A stretch of 50,476 bases of DNA from an uncultured beta proteobacterium (GCA_903945325.1 CAJAVE010000373.1:1-50476), one strand, 5' to 3'; shown: positions 29,338 through 39,308, counted from the first letter of the stretch. Numbers and translations: made by a program. The notes: generated by a model not told the origin, from the sequence alone.

Positions 29338-31500
29338 TTATCGACCGGTGAAACTGCGTTCGGGTATCAACTTGGGCGTGATGAACACCAGAAGCTCCCG
29401 CTTGACAACCTGCTTGGTCTTGGTCTTGAATAAATATCCGAGCCCTGGCAAATCACCTAAGAGCGGAACTTTGTATTCATCGTTATTCTCTGTTTCTTCG
29501 AAGATACCGCCAATAACCACCGTCCCGCCGTTATCGACCAAAACCTCCGTCTGAACATGCTTGGTATTTACGCCAAATCCGCTTGGCGTAGTCCTTCCCA
29601 CCACGTCCTTATTAATATTCAGCTTGAGGTTGATACCCCCGTCAGGCGTGATTTGGGGGGTTACTTCAAGCCGTAAATTCATTTTTTTGAATTGAACGTT
29701 GCTGCGCCCATTGGCGTCCACCACGTAATAGGGCAGTTCCTCACCCTGTTCAATCACCGCCGAAACCTTGTCTGCAGTGACAACTCTCGGACTCGACACC
29801 ACTTTACCTTTACCGTCCGCCTCCATTGCGGAGATCTCCAGATTCAAGAAGCGGTTTGCCGCAGAATTGAATACAGACAGGGCAAAGGTAGCAGCTGAAG
29901 CGGCACCCAGGGACGAGGCAGGTAAATTTACAAACTGCCCCCCTGTATCCACGCCCAAGCTTGCACCAGTGGTTCCAACCGCGTTGGCGTAGCTCGTGCC
30001 GAAAGCAATACGCTCACCGTTGCTGCCCAACTGGTAGCCACCGTCGCCTCCCCGCGCAGCGCGAAGGTCAGTAGCACCCAATTTAACACCCAATGATTTA
30101 CCGAATGAATCCGATGCCTCAACGAGACGGGCTTCAATCATCACTTGGCGCACCGGGACATCCACTTTGGATATCAAATCTTGGATTTGCTCCAATTTGC
30201 TCGGAATGTCAGTCACAAACAACTGGTTAGTTCGTTCGACCGCAATGACGCTACCACGTGAACTCAACAATCGGGCATTGGGTGTAGACACGCTTCCCGC
30301 TGCAACCACTCCCCCTGCAGCGAGTTGGGTCGCCAGATCCCTCGCCAAAGCGTAATTGATTTGGAAAAACTGCGTTTTCAACTGCTCAAGATTTTGGCTA
30401 GAGGCAACGGATTCCAGTTCAAGTTTTTCCTTGGCATTGATTTCGTCTTTCGGGGCAACCCAAAGAACGTTCCCGCTCTTTCGATACCCCAGGCTCTTGG
30501 CCTGCAAAATAATATCCAACGCCTGATCCCAAGGGACATCTTGTAACCGCAGTGTGACAGAGCCAGCAACGGAGTCAGAAGTCACAATGTTGAAATTGGT
30601 GAAGTCGGCAATCACCTGCAACAATGACCGAACCTCAATATTCTGAAAATTGAGCGACAATTTTTGGCCTGTATATCCAACACCCTGGCTCAACTTCTTT
30701 GGATCGATTTTGACGTCTTTTACTTCAATTACAAATTGTTCATCGCTTTGATACGCACTGTGCTCCCACTGGCCCGTCGGCTCAATGACCATTCTCACTC
30801 TGTCGCCAGATTGCGCAGTCGTCACCGACTTGATCGGAGTGCCAAAATCGGCGACATCCAGACGGCGGCGCAGACCCTCTGGAAGTGTGGACTTCATAAA
30901 TTCGACCACTAAAGATTGTCCCTGCTGCCGTATGTCAACACCCACTTGGTTGTTGGGTAGCGTCACGACTACGCGCCCAGCGCCTTCCGTCGTTCTACGA
31001 AAATCCAGATCCTTCAAAGGCGAGGTGTCTCGGCTGCGGTTTTCTGCAAAAGTGGAGGTTGCAGCAGCTGCCGGGGTACTTGGGGCTACGGACTCCAACA
31101 CAATCAACAGAGACTTGCCTTGAATTTCTGCCTTGTATGCCGCCGGATTCTTCAGGTTGAGTACGACCCTGGTCCTTTCTCCCGCCTGCACCACACTGAC
31201 CGACTTAAGGTTGCCCTGATTCATTTCGACAGTTGACCGCCCCATTGCGCTTGCAACGCCGGGAAAATCCAGGGCAATGCGGGCTGGTGACTGAATCGTG
31301 AATCCCGAGGGAACGGCTGTCAAGTGCTGCGAAAGGTCAATCCGCACCACCTCAGACCCGCCTTGAATCGATCCGCTGACTGCCTCAATTTGTGTCTGGG
31401 TCGTGGTCTGGCCATGGGCCACACCGCCCCAGAAAAGCGCGAGTGAGAGAATGACTCCGTGCCACATGCACGATCCCGATAGTTGATTCTGATTATTCAT
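29338..31500 (-). CDS. pilQ: Type IV pilus secretin PilQ
   Basis: Forms the outer-membrane channel through which type IV pili pass. The 720-residue protein has a signal peptide to about residue 30, two AMIN domains (about 45-135 and 165-250) that bind peptidoglycan, an N0/STN domain (about 275-345), an N1 domain (about 370-440) with LFVTDIPSKLEQIQDLI, and the secretin domain to the end. The secretin mark VVIGGIFEETENNDEYKVP and the closing LLVFITPKLI are present. It overlaps pilP by 4 bp. The downstream gene is the Ig-repeat lipoprotein instead of aroK. Confidence 0.97.
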   Translation of the reverse strand: MNNQNQLSGSCMWHGVILSLALFWGGVAHGQTTTQTQIEAVSGSIQGGSEVVRIDLSQHLTAVPSGFTIQSPARIALDFPGVASAMGRSTVEMNQGNLKSVSVVQAGERTRVVLNLKNPAAYKAEIQGKSLLIVLESVAPSTPAAAATSTFAENRSRDTSPLKDLDFRRTTEGAGRVVVTLPNNQVGVDIRQQGQSLVVEFMKSTLPEGLRRRLDVADFGTPIKSVTTAQSGDRVRMVIEPTGQWEHSAYQSDEQFVIEVKDVKIDPKKLSQGVGYTGQKLSLNFQNIEVRSLLQVIADFTNFNIVTSDSVAGSVTLRLQDVPWDQALDIILQAKSLGYRKSGNVLWVAPKDEINAKEKLELESVASSQNLEQLKTQFFQINYALARDLATQLAAGGVVAAGSVSTPNARLLSSRGSVIAVERTNQLFVTDIPSKLEQIQDLISKVDVPVRQVMIEARLVEASDSFGKSLGVKLGATDLRAARGGDGGYQLGSNGERIAFGTSYANAVGTTGASLGVDTGGQFVNLPASSLGAASAATFALSVFNSAANRFLNLEISAMEADGKGKVVSSPRVVTADKVSAVIEQGEELPYYVVDANGRSNVQFKKMNLRLEVTPQITPDGGINLKLNINKDVVGRTTPSGFGVNTKHVQTEVLVDNGGTVVIGGIFEETENNDEYKVPLLGDLPGLGYLFKTKTKQVVKRELLVFITPKLIPERSFTGR

Positions 31501-32039
31501 TTTGGCCCCTCTTGCAATTGCAAGGTTGCAACGCGTTCAATCCACTCACCAACTGCATCTTGCACTACTTCACGCAGCGTCACCTCGGTCTCGCTGATTT
31601 TCATCACCCGACCAAAATTTAGTCCCAAATAGCTTCCCAATTTGACTTGGTATAGCAAATTGTCAACCTTCAACAACGCCACAGGTTGACCGGCCTTGAT
31701 GATGCTGCCCACCAAAGCCATTGAATCCAGAGGAAATGATTCCAGCGGCTCTTTACGCCGTGCTAGTTCTGGCGCGACCAGCGCACCATTCGATGCAACT
31801 TGAGCCGAGTCACGTTTTAGCGCTTGCGTCAATTTCTGATTGCTGAACGGCTCCAGCACTGCGGCATTTGAGTAGGCCTCGGGCTTAAATTGTTTGGGCG
31901 CCGGAATCGGTGTAACCTTGGGTTTTGTTTGATTGCGCTCCTCAATCATCCACTGGCGAATCTCGTCCTCACTCGAGGATCCACAACCGTAAAGAGTGCA
32001 GCACAAGATCATGGTAAACAAGAGTCCGACGGGCTTCAT
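31497..32039 (-). CDS. pilP: Type IV pilus assembly lipoprotein PilP
   Basis: An inner-membrane lipoprotein that links the PilN/PilO pair to the PilQ secretin. The 180-residue protein has lipobox LYGC (Cys19), a proline-rich flexible stretch to about residue 90, and the compact beta domain with MALVGSIIKAGQPVALLKVDN and GRVMKISETEVTLREVV. It overlaps pilO and pilQ by 4 bp each, so the run is translationally coupled. Confidence 0.96.
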   Translation of the reverse strand: MKPVGLLFTMILCCTLYGCGSSSEDEIRQWMIEERNQTKPKVTPIPAPKQFKPEAYSNAAVLEPFSNQKLTQALKRDSAQVASNGALVAPELARRKEPLESFPLDSMALVGSIIKAGQPVALLKVDNLLYQVKLGSYLGLNFGRVMKISETEVTLREVVQDAVGEWIERVATLQLQEGPK

Positions 32040-32707
32040 CGCTTAGATCCCTTGCCATTTGCTTTGCTCTGCGCAGCCACCTCATCCTTGTCGAGATACC
32101 TAAAGGTCTTGGCTGTCGAATCCAGAACCAAAGTTCCGTCACCCTTGGGAGAAATGGTTAAATTATTCAATGTGACGATACGCGAAAGGTTGGCAATGTC
32201 AGACGCGAATGCGCCAATGTCGTGGTACCTTCCACTCACTTTGATTGCAATCGGTAACTCCGCATAATAGTCTTTGACGGCAATTTGCCCGGGACGAAAC
32301 AGGTCAAATTGAAGACTGCGCCCCAAACCGGCCTGATTGATATCTGACAGCAAGGCATCCATTTCCGCCTTGCTGGGTAACTGTTTCTCAAGCTGGGTCA
32401 CGTACTGCTGCACCTGTTCACGTTGCTTTTTCAGCACGTCCAAATTGACGGCTTTTGTCAGCTTGGTTTTATAGTCGACACGCAACTTGGCTTCTTTTTC
32501 TTGCTCCAGTCGCAGCAATTCATCAGACCCGCTTAACCAAGCAAACCATAGTCCCACAACAACTGCAATGGCAACAACAGCAAACAATGCGTAGCGCGGA
32601 ACGAACGGCCATACCGACGGATCCTTCGGGTCCAGATCCTTGAACTGAGAAACCAATCTTTGCTGGAGGTCGGCGAAATTGATTGCGCCTGAAGTTTTTG
32701 TCGCCAT
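32036..32707 (-). CDS. pilO: Type IV pilus alignment protein PilO
   Basis: A bitopic inner-membrane protein that pairs with PilN in the pilus alignment complex. It has 223 residues: a cytoplasmic amino end, one membrane helix at about 48-67 (FAVVAIAVVVGLWFAWL), a coiled coil (about 70-115) and a ferredoxin-like periplasmic domain with ELPIAIKVSGRYHDIGAFASD. The motif LPSKAEMDALLSDINQAGLG is typical of the family. 11 bp separate it from pilN. Confidence 0.96.
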   Translation of the reverse strand: MATKTSGAINFADLQQRLVSQFKDLDPKDPSVWPFVPRYALFAVVAIAVVVGLWFAWLSGSDELLRLEQEKEAKLRVDYKTKLTKAVNLDVLKKQREQVQQYVTQLEKQLPSKAEMDALLSDINQAGLGRSLQFDLFRPGQIAVKDYYAELPIAIKVSGRYHDIGAFASDIANLSRIVTLNNLTISPKGDGTLVLDSTAKTFRYLDKDEVAAQSKANGKGSKR

Positions 32708-32718
32708 TTAGATGTCCG

Positions 32719-33354
32719 CTATTTTTTTTCCGCGATCGGTAGAGCGGTCGACGAAGCAGCAGCCGCTGGCTTGTCAGCGCCTTTCTCTGCTTCACTAGCG
32801 CGCACCAAACGAACTCGAATGACAAAATTGGACACCCTCCTTTGATCTTTCGGAGCCAAGGCTACCGATCCTGCCAAAATCTCAATCAATTCAGGCTTGG
32901 TGAACCAAGGTGTTCCATTTGCCAAGTTGCGCAACAATTCGGCAACGCGTTCATTCGATTGCGCCACTCCATTGATGGTCACTGACTGGTCAACCTGCAC
33001 CATTCTCGAAACAAAAACACCATCTGGCAATTGGTTCACAATTTCCGTCAACAAGTGCACTGGCAAATTGCGGTCCGACTGCAAATCCTCAACCGCTTGT
33101 TGGCGTGCGCGGAGCGCCGCAATTTCAGCTTCAAGTCCACTGATATCCTTGATTTGAATCTCAAGTTTCTTGATCTCAGTTTCAAGAGCCAAATTCGTTC
33201 CCTGCTGCACCGAGATCGCAGCCTGATACCAGAGAAAGACAGCCAGCGCAATCAGACTGCCCAATATCGCAGATAGCGCCAGCGAAACATTGAAAACATC
33301 ACGCCGACGCTTACGCGCGGCTTCACGATGCGGAAGCAGGTTGATCAGAATCAC
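32719..33354 (-). CDS. pilN: Type IV pilus assembly protein PilN
   Basis: A bitopic inner-membrane protein whose cytoplasmic amino end binds PilM. The GTG at 33354 gives the conserved start ILINLLPHREAARKRRRDVF and overlaps the pilM stop (GTGA). The open frame further up adds ten unlikely residues. Of its 211 residues, one membrane helix lies at about 26-45, followed by a coiled coil and a periplasmic domain with VHLLTEIVNQLPDGVFVSRM. The INLLP motif is the PilM-binding peptide in studied systems. Confidence 0.95.
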   Translation of the reverse strand: MILINLLPHREAARKRRRDVFNVSLALSAILGSLIALAVFLWYQAAISVQQGTNLALETEIKKLEIQIKDISGLEAEIAALRARQQAVEDLQSDRNLPVHLLTEIVNQLPDGVFVSRMVQVDQSVTINGVAQSNERVAELLRNLANGTPWFTKPELIEILAGSVALAPKDQRRVSNFVIRVRLVRASEAEKGADKPAAAASSTALPIAEKK

Positions 33355-34430
33355 TGCGGAAACCTCCGCAAAGCCAAACCACATGACGTCAAATACGATG
33401 GTGCTTCACGAGTCATTTTTTTAAGACGAACCCCATCTCCGATTTCCATACCATCAAATGGATTGAGCAAATTGCATGGAAAAGTAGTGTGCTGTGTCAC
33501 AGCAGTCGTCAATCCAGGCAAAGCCGCCGACCCGCCAGCCAACATGATGTAGTCGACTTTATTGTGAGGAGTACTGGTAAAGAAGAATTGCAATGCACGA
33601 CCCAACTCCTGAACCATTGTTTCAATAAACGGGCGCAAAACCATTGCTTCATAGTCCTCAGGCAATTCTCCGCTGCGCTTTTTGCTTTCTGCCTCTTCCA
33701 GTGAAAACCCGTACTGGCGCACAATCAATTGCGTCAGCTGAGCTCCGCCGAATGCTTGATCCCGGTCATACAGCACCTCTTCGTCACGAAGCACCTGCAT
33801 GCTGGTGGTCAAAGCGCCCACCTCAAACAAGGCAACAATCAACCCTACACCCTTGTTTGGAAGATTTCCAATGAGACGACCAGCCGCCAGCCGCGATGCA
33901 TACGACTCAACATCAACAACCACTGGAGTCAAACCAGCCGCCTCGGCCAGACCTTGAATATCCTGCACTTTTTCTTTGCGGGATGCGGCGATCAGAACTT
34001 CGATGTCACCAGCGGAAGTTGCACTCGGGCCTAAAACACAAAAATCCAGACTGACCTCATCCAGCGGAAACGGGATGTACTGATTGGCCTCATTCTCAAC
34101 CTGCTGCTCCAATTCTTGGTCCGACATACCGCCAGGCAAAACAATTTTCTTGGTAATAACTGCAGATGGTGGTAGAGCCATCGCAACATTTTTTGTTTTG
34201 GTGCCACTTTTCTTCACAAGCCGTTTCAATGCGTTTGCAACCTCATCGAATTTTTCAATATTGCCATCGGTTATCCAACCCCGCTCCAACGGCTCAATAG
34301 CGCAACATTGCAAGACCAGATTGCCAGTCTTATCACGCCCCAACTCCACCAGCTTTACACTGGACGAGCTGATATCCAGCCCAAACATAGGCGCCGGCTG
34401 ACTACTAAAAAACGACCCCAATGAGATCAA
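33351..34430 (-). CDS. pilM: Type IV pilus assembly ATPase-like protein PilM
   Basis: A cytoplasmic actin-fold protein that binds the PilN tail. It has GLDISSSSVKLVELG at the start, ALPPSAVITKKIVLP, GLIVALFEVGALTTS (phosphate 2 loop) and IMLAGGSAALPGLT (adenosine loop). I place the start at the TTG at 34430, which has AGGGGA 7 bases upstream and gives ISLGSFFSSQPAPMFG, the usual amino end. An ATG six codons further up (34448) has no good ribosome site. First gene of pilMNOPQ. The promoter must lie in the 34449-34696 gap shared with mrcA. Confidence 0.95.
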   Translation of the reverse strand: MISLGSFFSSQPAPMFGLDISSSSVKLVELGRDKTGNLVLQCCAIEPLERGWITDGNIEKFDEVANALKRLVKKSGTKTKNVAMALPPSAVITKKIVLPGGMSDQELEQQVENEANQYIPFPLDEVSLDFCVLGPSATSAGDIEVLIAASRKEKVQDIQGLAEAAGLTPVVVDVESYASRLAAGRLIGNLPNKGVGLIVALFEVGALTTSMQVLRDEEVLYDRDQAFGGAQLTQLIVRQYGFSLEEAESKKRSGELPEDYEAMVLRPFIETMVQELGRALQFFFTSTPHNKVDYIMLAGGSAALPGLTTAVTQHTTFPCNLLNPFDGMEIGDGVRLKKMTREAPSYLTSCGLALRRFPQ

Positions 34431-34448
34431 AACGGTCCCCTGAAACAT

Positions 34449-34696
34449 ACCGGTCGCATACCGGTCAGACTTAAGAAATCACTTGAATGCTATCAGTAAG
34501 ATCCTTGTCCCGCAAAGGTTTTTTCTATTTCAGCACGTTGCAAGCGTTGCCAAAAGCAGACGGTTTTTCTGGTTTTCCGAAATGGATCCTCGGATTTTGT
34601 CGGAAATGCAAGTTGCGGCAACAATGTAGCCAGCGGATTCAAATATGGCAATGGCAACTGGATTTCTAAAATGCCGTGCGACAGTCAGACACTTTT
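34449..34696. promoter_or_regulatory. Divergent pilM-mrcA intergenic region
   Basis: About 250 bp between divergent genes, so it should hold both promoters. A direct repeat ATACCGGTC occurs twice, 2 bp apart, at 34448-34467, next to the pilM start. I cannot assign clear -35/-10 boxes. Confidence 0.4.
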
Positions 34697-37075
34697 ATGC
34701 CCTCCAATTCCAAATCCTCCGTTACAGACAGTACCACTTTGAACAAACAGAAGCCGCCTGCGCATTGGCTGATGCGCTTGTTTCTGTGGACGGGAGGCCT
34801 GATGCTTGCTATGGCTTTTTCGCTATTCATATTGATCGCTCTGGCATTGTCGGTAGCGTTCCCCAATCTCCCAGATATTTCGGATCTGTCTGACTATCGC
34901 CCCAAACTTCCATTGCGGGTTTTTTCCACAGAAGGTGATCTGCTTGCGGAGTTCGGCGAAGAACGGCGAAACCTGACTCCGATTGCAGAAATACCTAAGG
35001 TAATGACCAATGCCGTTTTGGCAATCGAGGATGCGCGCTTCTACCAGCATGGCGGCGTAGACTACTTGGGTGTCGTGCGTGCTGGTCTTGCCAATGTGGG
35101 GCGTGCCAAAAGTCAAGGGGCCTCAACCATCACCATGCAGGTAGCGCGTAACGTCTATCTTTCGTCTGAAAAGACTTTCACCCGCAAGATTTACGAAATT
35201 TTACTGACATTCAAGCTGGAACACATGTTGACCAAGAATCAAATTCTTGAAATCTACATGAACCAAATTTTTCTTGGAAATCGTGCCTATGGTTTCGCGG
35301 CAGCATCCGAGGCCTACTTCAGCAAGCCGTTGAAAGACATCACCGTCGCTGAGGCTGCCATGTTGGCGGGCCTGCCCAAAGCCCCGTCAGCCTATAACCC
35401 GATCAGCAACCCACAAAGGGCACGCATTCGCCAACGTCACATCATTGACCGAATGCTGGAAAACGGTTTCATTGATGAAAAAGAAGCTGAAGTCGCCAAA
35501 AGCCAGGAACTGAAAATTCGGTCCAACGCCAATAGCCATCTAGTTCACGCCGACTACGTTGCGGAAATGGTGCGGCAATTGATGTTCACACAATACAGCG
35601 ACGAAACCTACACACGGGGTCTGGATGTACGTACCACTATAAGGACGGCTGACCAGAACGCTGCCTACAAAGCACTGAGAAAAGGCATCATGGATTTCGA
35701 ACGCCGACAAATTTATCGCGGTCCAGAAAAGTTCATCACGGTGCCGGCAAGTGCTCAGGAAGCCGAAGATGTTGTTGACGATGTGCTGGACGACCATCCG
35801 GACAACGGCGATGTCATGTCGGCCGTCATATTGGAAGCTGACACCAAAAAAATCAAGGCCATGCGCCAGGGTGGCGTACTGCTGGAAATCTCGGGCGACG
35901 GTCTTAAACCCGCGCAGTCCGGTCTGTCCGACAAAGCTCCACCCACCATCAAATTGCGTCGCGGAGCGGTTATTCGGGTCGCAAAGACTCCGAAAGGCAC
36001 CTGGGAAATCACCCAACTTCCTGAAGTTGAAGGTGCATTTGTAGCAATTGATCCACGTGACGGTTCTATCAAGGCCTTGGTCGGTGGTTTTGATTTCACC
36101 AAAAACAAATTCAATCACGTCACTCAAGCTTGGCGGCAACCCGGCTCCAGTTTCAAGCCCTTTATTTATTCCGCCGCTTTGGAAAAGGGTTTTACGCCGT
36201 CAACCGTTATCAATGATGCGCCGCTGTTCTTCGATGCGGGTGTTACCGGAGGTCAACCATGGGAGCCCAAAAACTACGACGGCACCTTTGAGGGGCCAAT
36301 GACACTGCGCCGTGGCCTGGCCAAGTCGAAAAACATGATCTCCATCCAGATCCTGCGCGCCATTGGGACACAGTACGCGCAGGACTGGATCGCCCGTTTT
36401 GGTTTTGAGGCTGAGAAGCACCCACCCTACCTCACCATGGCATTGGGTGCCGGATCAGTTACTCCAATGCAAATGGTGGTGGGCTACTCTACATTTGCCA
36501 ATGGAGGCTACCGCATGAACCCTTGGTTGATATCCAAAGTCAGTGAGCAGCGCGGCAAGGTGCTAGTCGAGTCGAAGGTTGCGGCTCTAGAGGACTCCGA
36601 ACGATCTATCGATGCCCGCAACGCGTTCATGATGACCAGTCTGCTCCAAGAAGTAACCCGTTCTGGGACCGCTGCACGGGCTCAAGCCACGCTAAAGCGA
36701 CCTGACATTTACGGAAAGACTGGCACCACCAACGACTCCATGGACGCCTGGTTTGCCGGATACCACCCGACACTGGCGGCAGTAACCTGGATTGGCTACG
36801 ACACACCACGCAAGTTAGGTGACCGGGAAACAGGTGGAGGACTGAGCTTACCCGTCTGGATATCTTTTATGGAAAGTGCACTTAAGGGTGTACCGATCCT
36901 GGAGCCCGCCGCACCTGAAGGCGTAATACATGTCGGCGGTGAGTGGTACTACGATGAATACGCCAAAAGCACTGGTGTAACTGGGGTGAGCTTGGATGAC
37001 AAGCCAGAATCCAATACGCTAACGCTGCCACCCGCTGAGGAAAAGAAAAAAATCCTTGATCTCTTTCGCAACTGA
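34697..37075 (+). CDS. mrcA: Penicillin-binding protein 1A (PBP1A)
   Basis: A bifunctional cell-wall enzyme that polymerises and cross-links peptidoglycan. Numbered from the ATG at 34697 (792 residues; the frame opens 7 codons earlier), a membrane anchor lies at about 17-50. The GT51 domain follows with catalytic Glu111 in AIEDARFYQHGG and SQGASTITMQVARN. An OB-like insert is next, then the transpeptidase with Ser484 in GSSFKPF and Lys674 in KTGTTND. Divergent from pilM, the usual arrangement. Convergent with cyaY, with the two stop codons touching. Confidence 0.96.
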   Translation: MPSNSKSSVTDSTTLNKQKPPAHWLMRLFLWTGGLMLAMAFSLFILIALALSVAFPNLPDISDLSDYRPKLPLRVFSTEGDLLAEFGEERRNLTPIAEIPKVMTNAVLAIEDARFYQHGGVDYLGVVRAGLANVGRAKSQGASTITMQVARNVYLSSEKTFTRKIYEILLTFKLEHMLTKNQILEIYMNQIFLGNRAYGFAAASEAYFSKPLKDITVAEAAMLAGLPKAPSAYNPISNPQRARIRQRHIIDRMLENGFIDEKEAEVAKSQELKIRSNANSHLVHADYVAEMVRQLMFTQYSDETYTRGLDVRTTIRTADQNAAYKALRKGIMDFERRQIYRGPEKFITVPASAQEAEDVVDDVLDDHPDNGDVMSAVILEADTKKIKAMRQGGVLLEISGDGLKPAQSGLSDKAPPTIKLRRGAVIRVAKTPKGTWEITQLPEVEGAFVAIDPRDGSIKALVGGFDFTKNKFNHVTQAWRQPGSSFKPFIYSAALEKGFTPSTVINDAPLFFDAGVTGGQPWEPKNYDGTFEGPMTLRRGLAKSKNMISIQILRAIGTQYAQDWIARFGFEAEKHPPYLTMALGAGSVTPMQMVVGYSTFANGGYRMNPWLISKVSEQRGKVLVESKVAALEDSERSIDARNAFMMTSLLQEVTRSGTAARAQATLKRPDIYGKTGTTNDSMDAWFAGYHPTLAAVTWIGYDTPRKLGDRETGGGLSLPVWISFMESALKGVPILEPAAPEGVIHVGGEWYYDEYAKSTGVTGVSLDDKPESNTLTLPPAEEKKKILDLFRN

Positions 37076-37405
37076 TTACGGGTGAAAAACCAGATGCCGC
37101 CCCGCTTGGGACGTGGCGTTGCCCGAAAGAACCGAAAAGAACTCGCCCTGCCCCTTAGTGTCCTGCCATTGACCATCAAGCCAACGGTAGTGAAATCCAC
37201 CCGCCCGCGCCGCCAGCCAGATTTCGTGTAGCGGCTTTTGCTGATTGATGACGATTTGGCTCTGATTCGTAAAAGTGAGCGTGACCATGCCACCCACCCG
37301 TTGGTTGTCTATATCGGCGTCTGATTCGTCGTTGATGCGGTCACAGTTGCTCTCAACCACCTTGAGCAAGGCATCGGCACGGTCCAAATATTCAGAGTCA
37401 GTCAT
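37076..37405 (-). CDS. cyaY: Iron donor/frataxin-like protein CyaY
   Basis: A frataxin homologue that modulates iron-sulfur cluster assembly by IscS. The 109 residues show the acidic helix [20 protein letters not shown], the sheet [25 protein letters not shown] and [20 protein letters not shown]. The family's usual length is about 105. Its start is only 12 bp from the divergent lptM start, so each promoter probably overlaps the other gene. Confidence 0.95.
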   Translation of the reverse strand: MTDSEYLDRADALLKVVESNCDRINDESDADIDNQRVGGMVTLTFTNQSQIVINQQKPLHEIWLAARAGGFHYRWLDGQWQDTKGQGEFFSVLSGNATSQAGRHLVFHP

Positions 37406-37417
37406 TACAATTTCACC

Positions 37418-37582
37418 ATGTTGAGTTCAAAACAAATTTTAGTCAGTGCGCTTATCCTTGGAGCAAGTACAACTCTGACCGGATGCGGTCAGACAGGCTC
37501 ACTGTATATGCCCACCCAACCGACTCCTGCCAAATTGAACTCAAACGCTGCAATTATTGCGCCTGTGCACACGCTACGGTGA
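37418..37582 (+). CDS. lptM: Small lipoprotein, LptM/YifL-like
   Basis: A 54-residue lipoprotein. Residues 1-22 form a signal peptide and the lipobox is LTGC (Cys23), followed by [12 protein letters not shown], which is the family signature. In enterobacteria LptM helps LptD fold at the outer membrane. In related bacteria this gene lies between cyaY and lysA. Here cyaY is divergent as expected, but lysA is absent and msrQ follows, convergent and overlapping by 9 bp. Confidence 0.88.
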   Translation: MLSSKQILVSALILGASTTLTGCGQTGSLYMPTQPTPAKLNSNAAIIAPVHTLR

Positions 37583-38200
37583 CCAAACTCTACTTTGGCG
37601 AATAGCGCGCAACAAACGCCAGCCGAGAAGACTACCCAAAATCGAGGCATACACAGCGACCTCGGCAAAGTCATTCTTGCCGGAACGCATCCAGAAAAAG
37701 TGGACTACGGCCAGCACGGCAATGGCGTAAACCAGTCGGTGCAACAGCTGCCAGCGGCGACCTCCCAGGGCACGCATCGCACCGTTAAACGATGTTAACG
37801 CCAACGGCGTCAACAACACGACAGCGATGAAGCCGATCAGAATGAAAGGTCGTTTGGTGATGTCTTTGACAATGTCGTCCAACTCGAAACCCATGTCGAA
37901 CCAGCTGTAAGCGAACAGGTGCAAACCAGCATAGAAATAGACGTACAGACCAAGCATCCGGCGAAAACGTGCCAATGAAGATAGACCCAACATGGTGCGT
38001 GCGGGTGTTATTGCGAGCACCACACACAGCAATCGCAAAGTCCAATCCCCGGTTGATCGCTCCAAGGCTTCCGCCGGATTGGCACCCAACCAATCCATGA
38101 AGGCTGCCAATACCAACCAGACAAAAGGCAACAAAGCCAGCACAAAAGCCCCTGGCCTTGCCCAACGGCTCATCAACCATTGATTCAATAGCACACGCAT
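37574..38200 (-). CDS. msrQ: Heme-binding membrane subunit MsrQ
   Basis: The membrane cytochrome b partner of MsrP, which passes electrons from the quinone pool or flavin reductase to repair oxidised methionine in the periplasm. The 208-residue protein has six hydrophobic segments of the ferric-reductase type. Conserved histidines that can bind heme appear in YAGLHLFAYSW, LLHRLVYAIAVLAVVHFFWM. It lies 10 bp downstream of msrP on the same strand, the normal pairing. Confidence 0.94.
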   Translation of the reverse strand: MRVLLNQWLMSRWARPGAFVLALLPFVWLVLAAFMDWLGANPAEALERSTGDWTLRLLCVVLAITPARTMLGLSSLARFRRMLGLYVYFYAGLHLFAYSWFDMGFELDDIVKDITKRPFILIGFIAVVLLTPLALTSFNGAMRALGGRRWQLLHRLVYAIAVLAVVHFFWMRSGKNDFAEVAVYASILGSLLGWRLLRAIRQSRVWSP

Positions 38201-38210
38201 CAGCGGTCGC

Positions 38211-39218
38211 TCAGAACAGCTTTTTCAAATCCATGCCCGCGTACAACTGGCCAACCTGCGCTTCGTAACCATTGAATATCAAGGTTTTTCGCTTCTTGGT
38301 AAACAAGCCGTCCTCACCAATGCGGCGCTCGGACGCTTGGCTCCAGCGCGGGTGATCAACATTGGGGTTTACGTTGGAATAAAAGCCATACTCATTGGCC
38401 GCGGCCTTGTTCCAGGCCGTTGCGGGCTGCTTGTCGGTAAAGCGAATCTTCACAATACTCTTACTGCTCTTGAAACCATATTTCCACGGCACAACCAGCC
38501 GCACTGGCGCACCATTCTGGTTAGGCATAACTTCACCGTACATGCCGAAGGCAAGCAGCGTCAAGGGATGCAGGGCCTCGTCGAGCCGCAAGGCTTCCAC
38601 ATAGGGCCAATCCAACACCCGCGAGCCGACAAACGGCATTGTCTTCGGATCGGCCAAAGTGACGAATTCCACATACTTGGCACTGCCCAGCGGCTCCACT
38701 TGCCGGATGAGACCCGCCAGCGAATAGCCAACCCACGGGATGACCATGGACCATCCTTCGACGCAACGCAGCCGATAGATCCGCTCTTCCATGGGGCTAA
38801 GTTTGAGCAGATCTTCCAGCCCAAGCCTTCCGGGCTTCTTGACCAGCCCCTCGATGTCCACGCTCCACGGGTTGGTCTTCAGGGTATGGGCATTTGCGAC
38901 TGGGTCAGACTTGTCGGTACCAAATTCATAAAAATTGTTATAGCTGCTGGCATCCTTGTACGCTGTCAACTTCTCCATCGTGGTCGCTCCAGAGACTATG
39001 GATATCCGTGCAGCCAATGGCGACAACTTGCCGGGCCGTTGCACCGGGCTTGCGGCCTGAGCCATGGCCTGTCGGGATGCCCAGCTGGCCATGACGCCAC
39101 CGACGATACCGGTTGCCATCAATTTCAGAACTTCGCGTCGATGTTCGTAGACCGAGCGATCAGTGATCTCACTAGTCGTCGCGCAGTTAAAGCCATTTGC
39201 GTGTGTTTTGATTAGCAT
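38211..39218 (-). CDS. msrP: Periplasmic methionine sulfoxide reductase, molybdopterin subunit MsrP
   Basis: A molybdenum enzyme that reduces methionine sulfoxide in periplasmic proteins. The ATG at 39218, with an AGGACA site upstream, gives 335 residues; an open frame up to 39317 adds an unlikely stretch. A twin-arginine signal is visible (Arg27-Arg28 in [11 protein letters not shown]) followed by a hydrophobic run and AMAQA, so the folded enzyme is exported by Tat. The molybdenum ligand is Cys152 in [11 protein letters not shown]. Further marks are [11 protein letters not shown] and [21 protein letters not shown]. Confidence 0.95.
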   Translation of the reverse strand: MLIKTHANGFNCATTSEITDRSVYEHRREVLKLMATGIVGGVMASWASRQAMAQAASPVQRPGKLSPLAARISIVSGATTMEKLTAYKDASSYNNFYEFGTDKSDPVANAHTLKTNPWSVDIEGLVKKPGRLGLEDLLKLSPMEERIYRLRCVEGWSMVIPWVGYSLAGLIRQVEPLGSAKYVEFVTLADPKTMPFVGSRVLDWPYVEALRLDEALHPLTLLAFGMYGEVMPNQNGAPVRLVVPWKYGFKSSKSIVKIRFTDKQPATAWNKAAANEYGFYSNVNPNVDHPRWSQASERRIGEDGLFTKKRKTLIFNGYEAQVGQLYAGMDLKKLF

Positions 39219-39308
39219 GGTCTGTCCTAGTTTGATCTTTGGTCGCCTGAGGGTGCGATTTCTTACACAAACTACAACCCACAATCGACTTCGGCGACAG
39301 CCTGAGCC

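Noticed and set aside
38920..38960. TTATAGCTGCTGGC in msrP as a further copy of the dispersed repeat
   Set aside because: Only a short chance match within conserved coding sequence. The TTGCGCA half is missing.
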